DNA of 6,427 nt, from positions 1-6,427 of the forward strand of contig WFSK01000255.1 of assembly GCA_015486095.1 (NCBI GenBank), given 5' to 3'. Source of the DNA: Thermotogae bacterium. Lineage in GTDB: Bacteria; Thermotogota; Thermotogae; B3-G13. Every line of letters begins with the position of its first letter. The first letter of the stretch is position 1. The notes beneath the pieces were generated by a model. It saw only the letters and a program-made list of their open reading frames with translations, did not search any database and was not told the origin of the DNA. Of the stretch, positions 6,268 to 6,427 are shown piece by piece. The translations under genes and the position numbers were made by a program.

Positions 6268-6427
6268 CTAAGCATCTCGATCCAATGTCCTTTTCTTCAT
6301 CAGGAATGTGAAACTCATGATAACCGCAGATGTCAACGAAAAGATGCTTGCCATATAAAATGGGCCATTCGTTCCCAAAGCACTTATCCAGATCAATCCA
6401 GCGATCGGGCTTGCCAGGAATTTTCCC
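6268..6427 (-). CDS. C-terminal end of an MFS-type transporter, start beyond the right edge
   Basis: Reading from 6426 to the TAG at 6270-6268 gives 52 residues, GKFLASPIAG and onward to MKKRTLDRDA. The segment has a GxxxxSPIAGLIW helix start, then ALGTNGPFYMASI leading into a last hydrophobic helix (about residues 23-43), and ends in a short charged tail. This is the usual shape of transmembrane helices 11 and 12 in major facilitator superfamily exporters, where a G-x-L/F-x-x-P-x-x-G motif and a small loop before PF precede helix 12. Too little is present to name a substrate, and another 12-helix carrier is possible. GC is about 44%, a little above the genes to the left. It lies on the same strand as cdd but 347 bases away and is probably a separate transcript. 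Confidence 0.7.
   Translation of the reverse strand, partial: GKFLASPIAGLIWISALGTNGPFYMASIFSLTSAVIMSFTFLMKKRTLDRDA

Noticed and set aside
6259..6275. Hairpin ATGCTT/AAGCAT with a TTCCT loop over the MFS stop codon as a terminator
   Set aside because: No T-run follows on either strand and the stem is six weak pairs that overlap coding sequence. It is kept only as minor structure.
6207..6427. Plus-strand frame open from the ATG at 6207 to the right edge
   Set aside because: It runs antisense through the MFS-type C-terminus. Its translation is rich in Cys, His and Gln with no hydrophobic or domain pattern, whereas the minus-strand frame reads as a transporter end.

Overview
The window looks like part of a chromosome from an AT-rich (roughly 40% GC), probably thermophilic bacterium. 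Thermotogota or a close relative is the best guess. The grounds are heavy use of ATA for Ile and AGA/AGG for Arg, and an Era protein with a GKPNVGKST P-loop and a KVKEKWREK stretch in its KH domain, which I remember from Thermotoga-type Era. This rests on recalled family patterns, not on a search. The first 18 bases are not genomic: they match the Nextera/Tn5 mosaic-end adapter, so the left edge is a read end with an untrimmed adapter.

Layout: bases 19-3342 (minus) carry almost all of mfd, the transcription-repair coupling factor, cut by the left edge near its C-terminus. A 69-bp gap holds back-to-back promoters for mfd and for a divergent EamA/DMT transporter (3412-4290, plus). Both -10 boxes lie so close to the start codons that the mRNAs should be leaderless or nearly so. 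Only 13 bp past the transporter's stop, and convergent with it, is the end of a minus-strand operon. In transcription order that operon is cytidine deaminase (cdd, 5920-5513), the ribosome-assembly GTPase Era (5513-4623, sharing one base with cdd) and a small four-helix membrane protein (start best placed at 4603). A TTGACT-18 bp-TATACT promoter sits upstream of cdd. At the right edge are the last 52 residues of an MFS-type transporter (6268-6427, minus).

The only long stretch without a convincing gene is 5921-6267. Its cdd-proximal part is AT-rich (about 29% GC over 5931-6060) and holds the promoter. Its distal part (about 46% GC over 6091-6260) has no intact reading frame. It begins with a sequence like the terminal inverted repeat of ISL3-family insertion sequences (6023-6053) and contains an unusual amount of base-pairing potential. 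There is a 13-bp imperfect hairpin at 6063-6096 and a three-way junction at 6179-6257 made of 11-, 5- and 9-bp helices. One arm of that junction overlaps a terminator-like hairpin. This is either a decayed mobile element or an undescribed structured RNA, and it is the part of the window most worth a second look.

The genes are mostly housekeeping: transcription-coupled DNA repair (Mfd), pyrimidine salvage (Cdd) and 30S maturation (Era). The two transporters have substrates that cannot be read from sequence.
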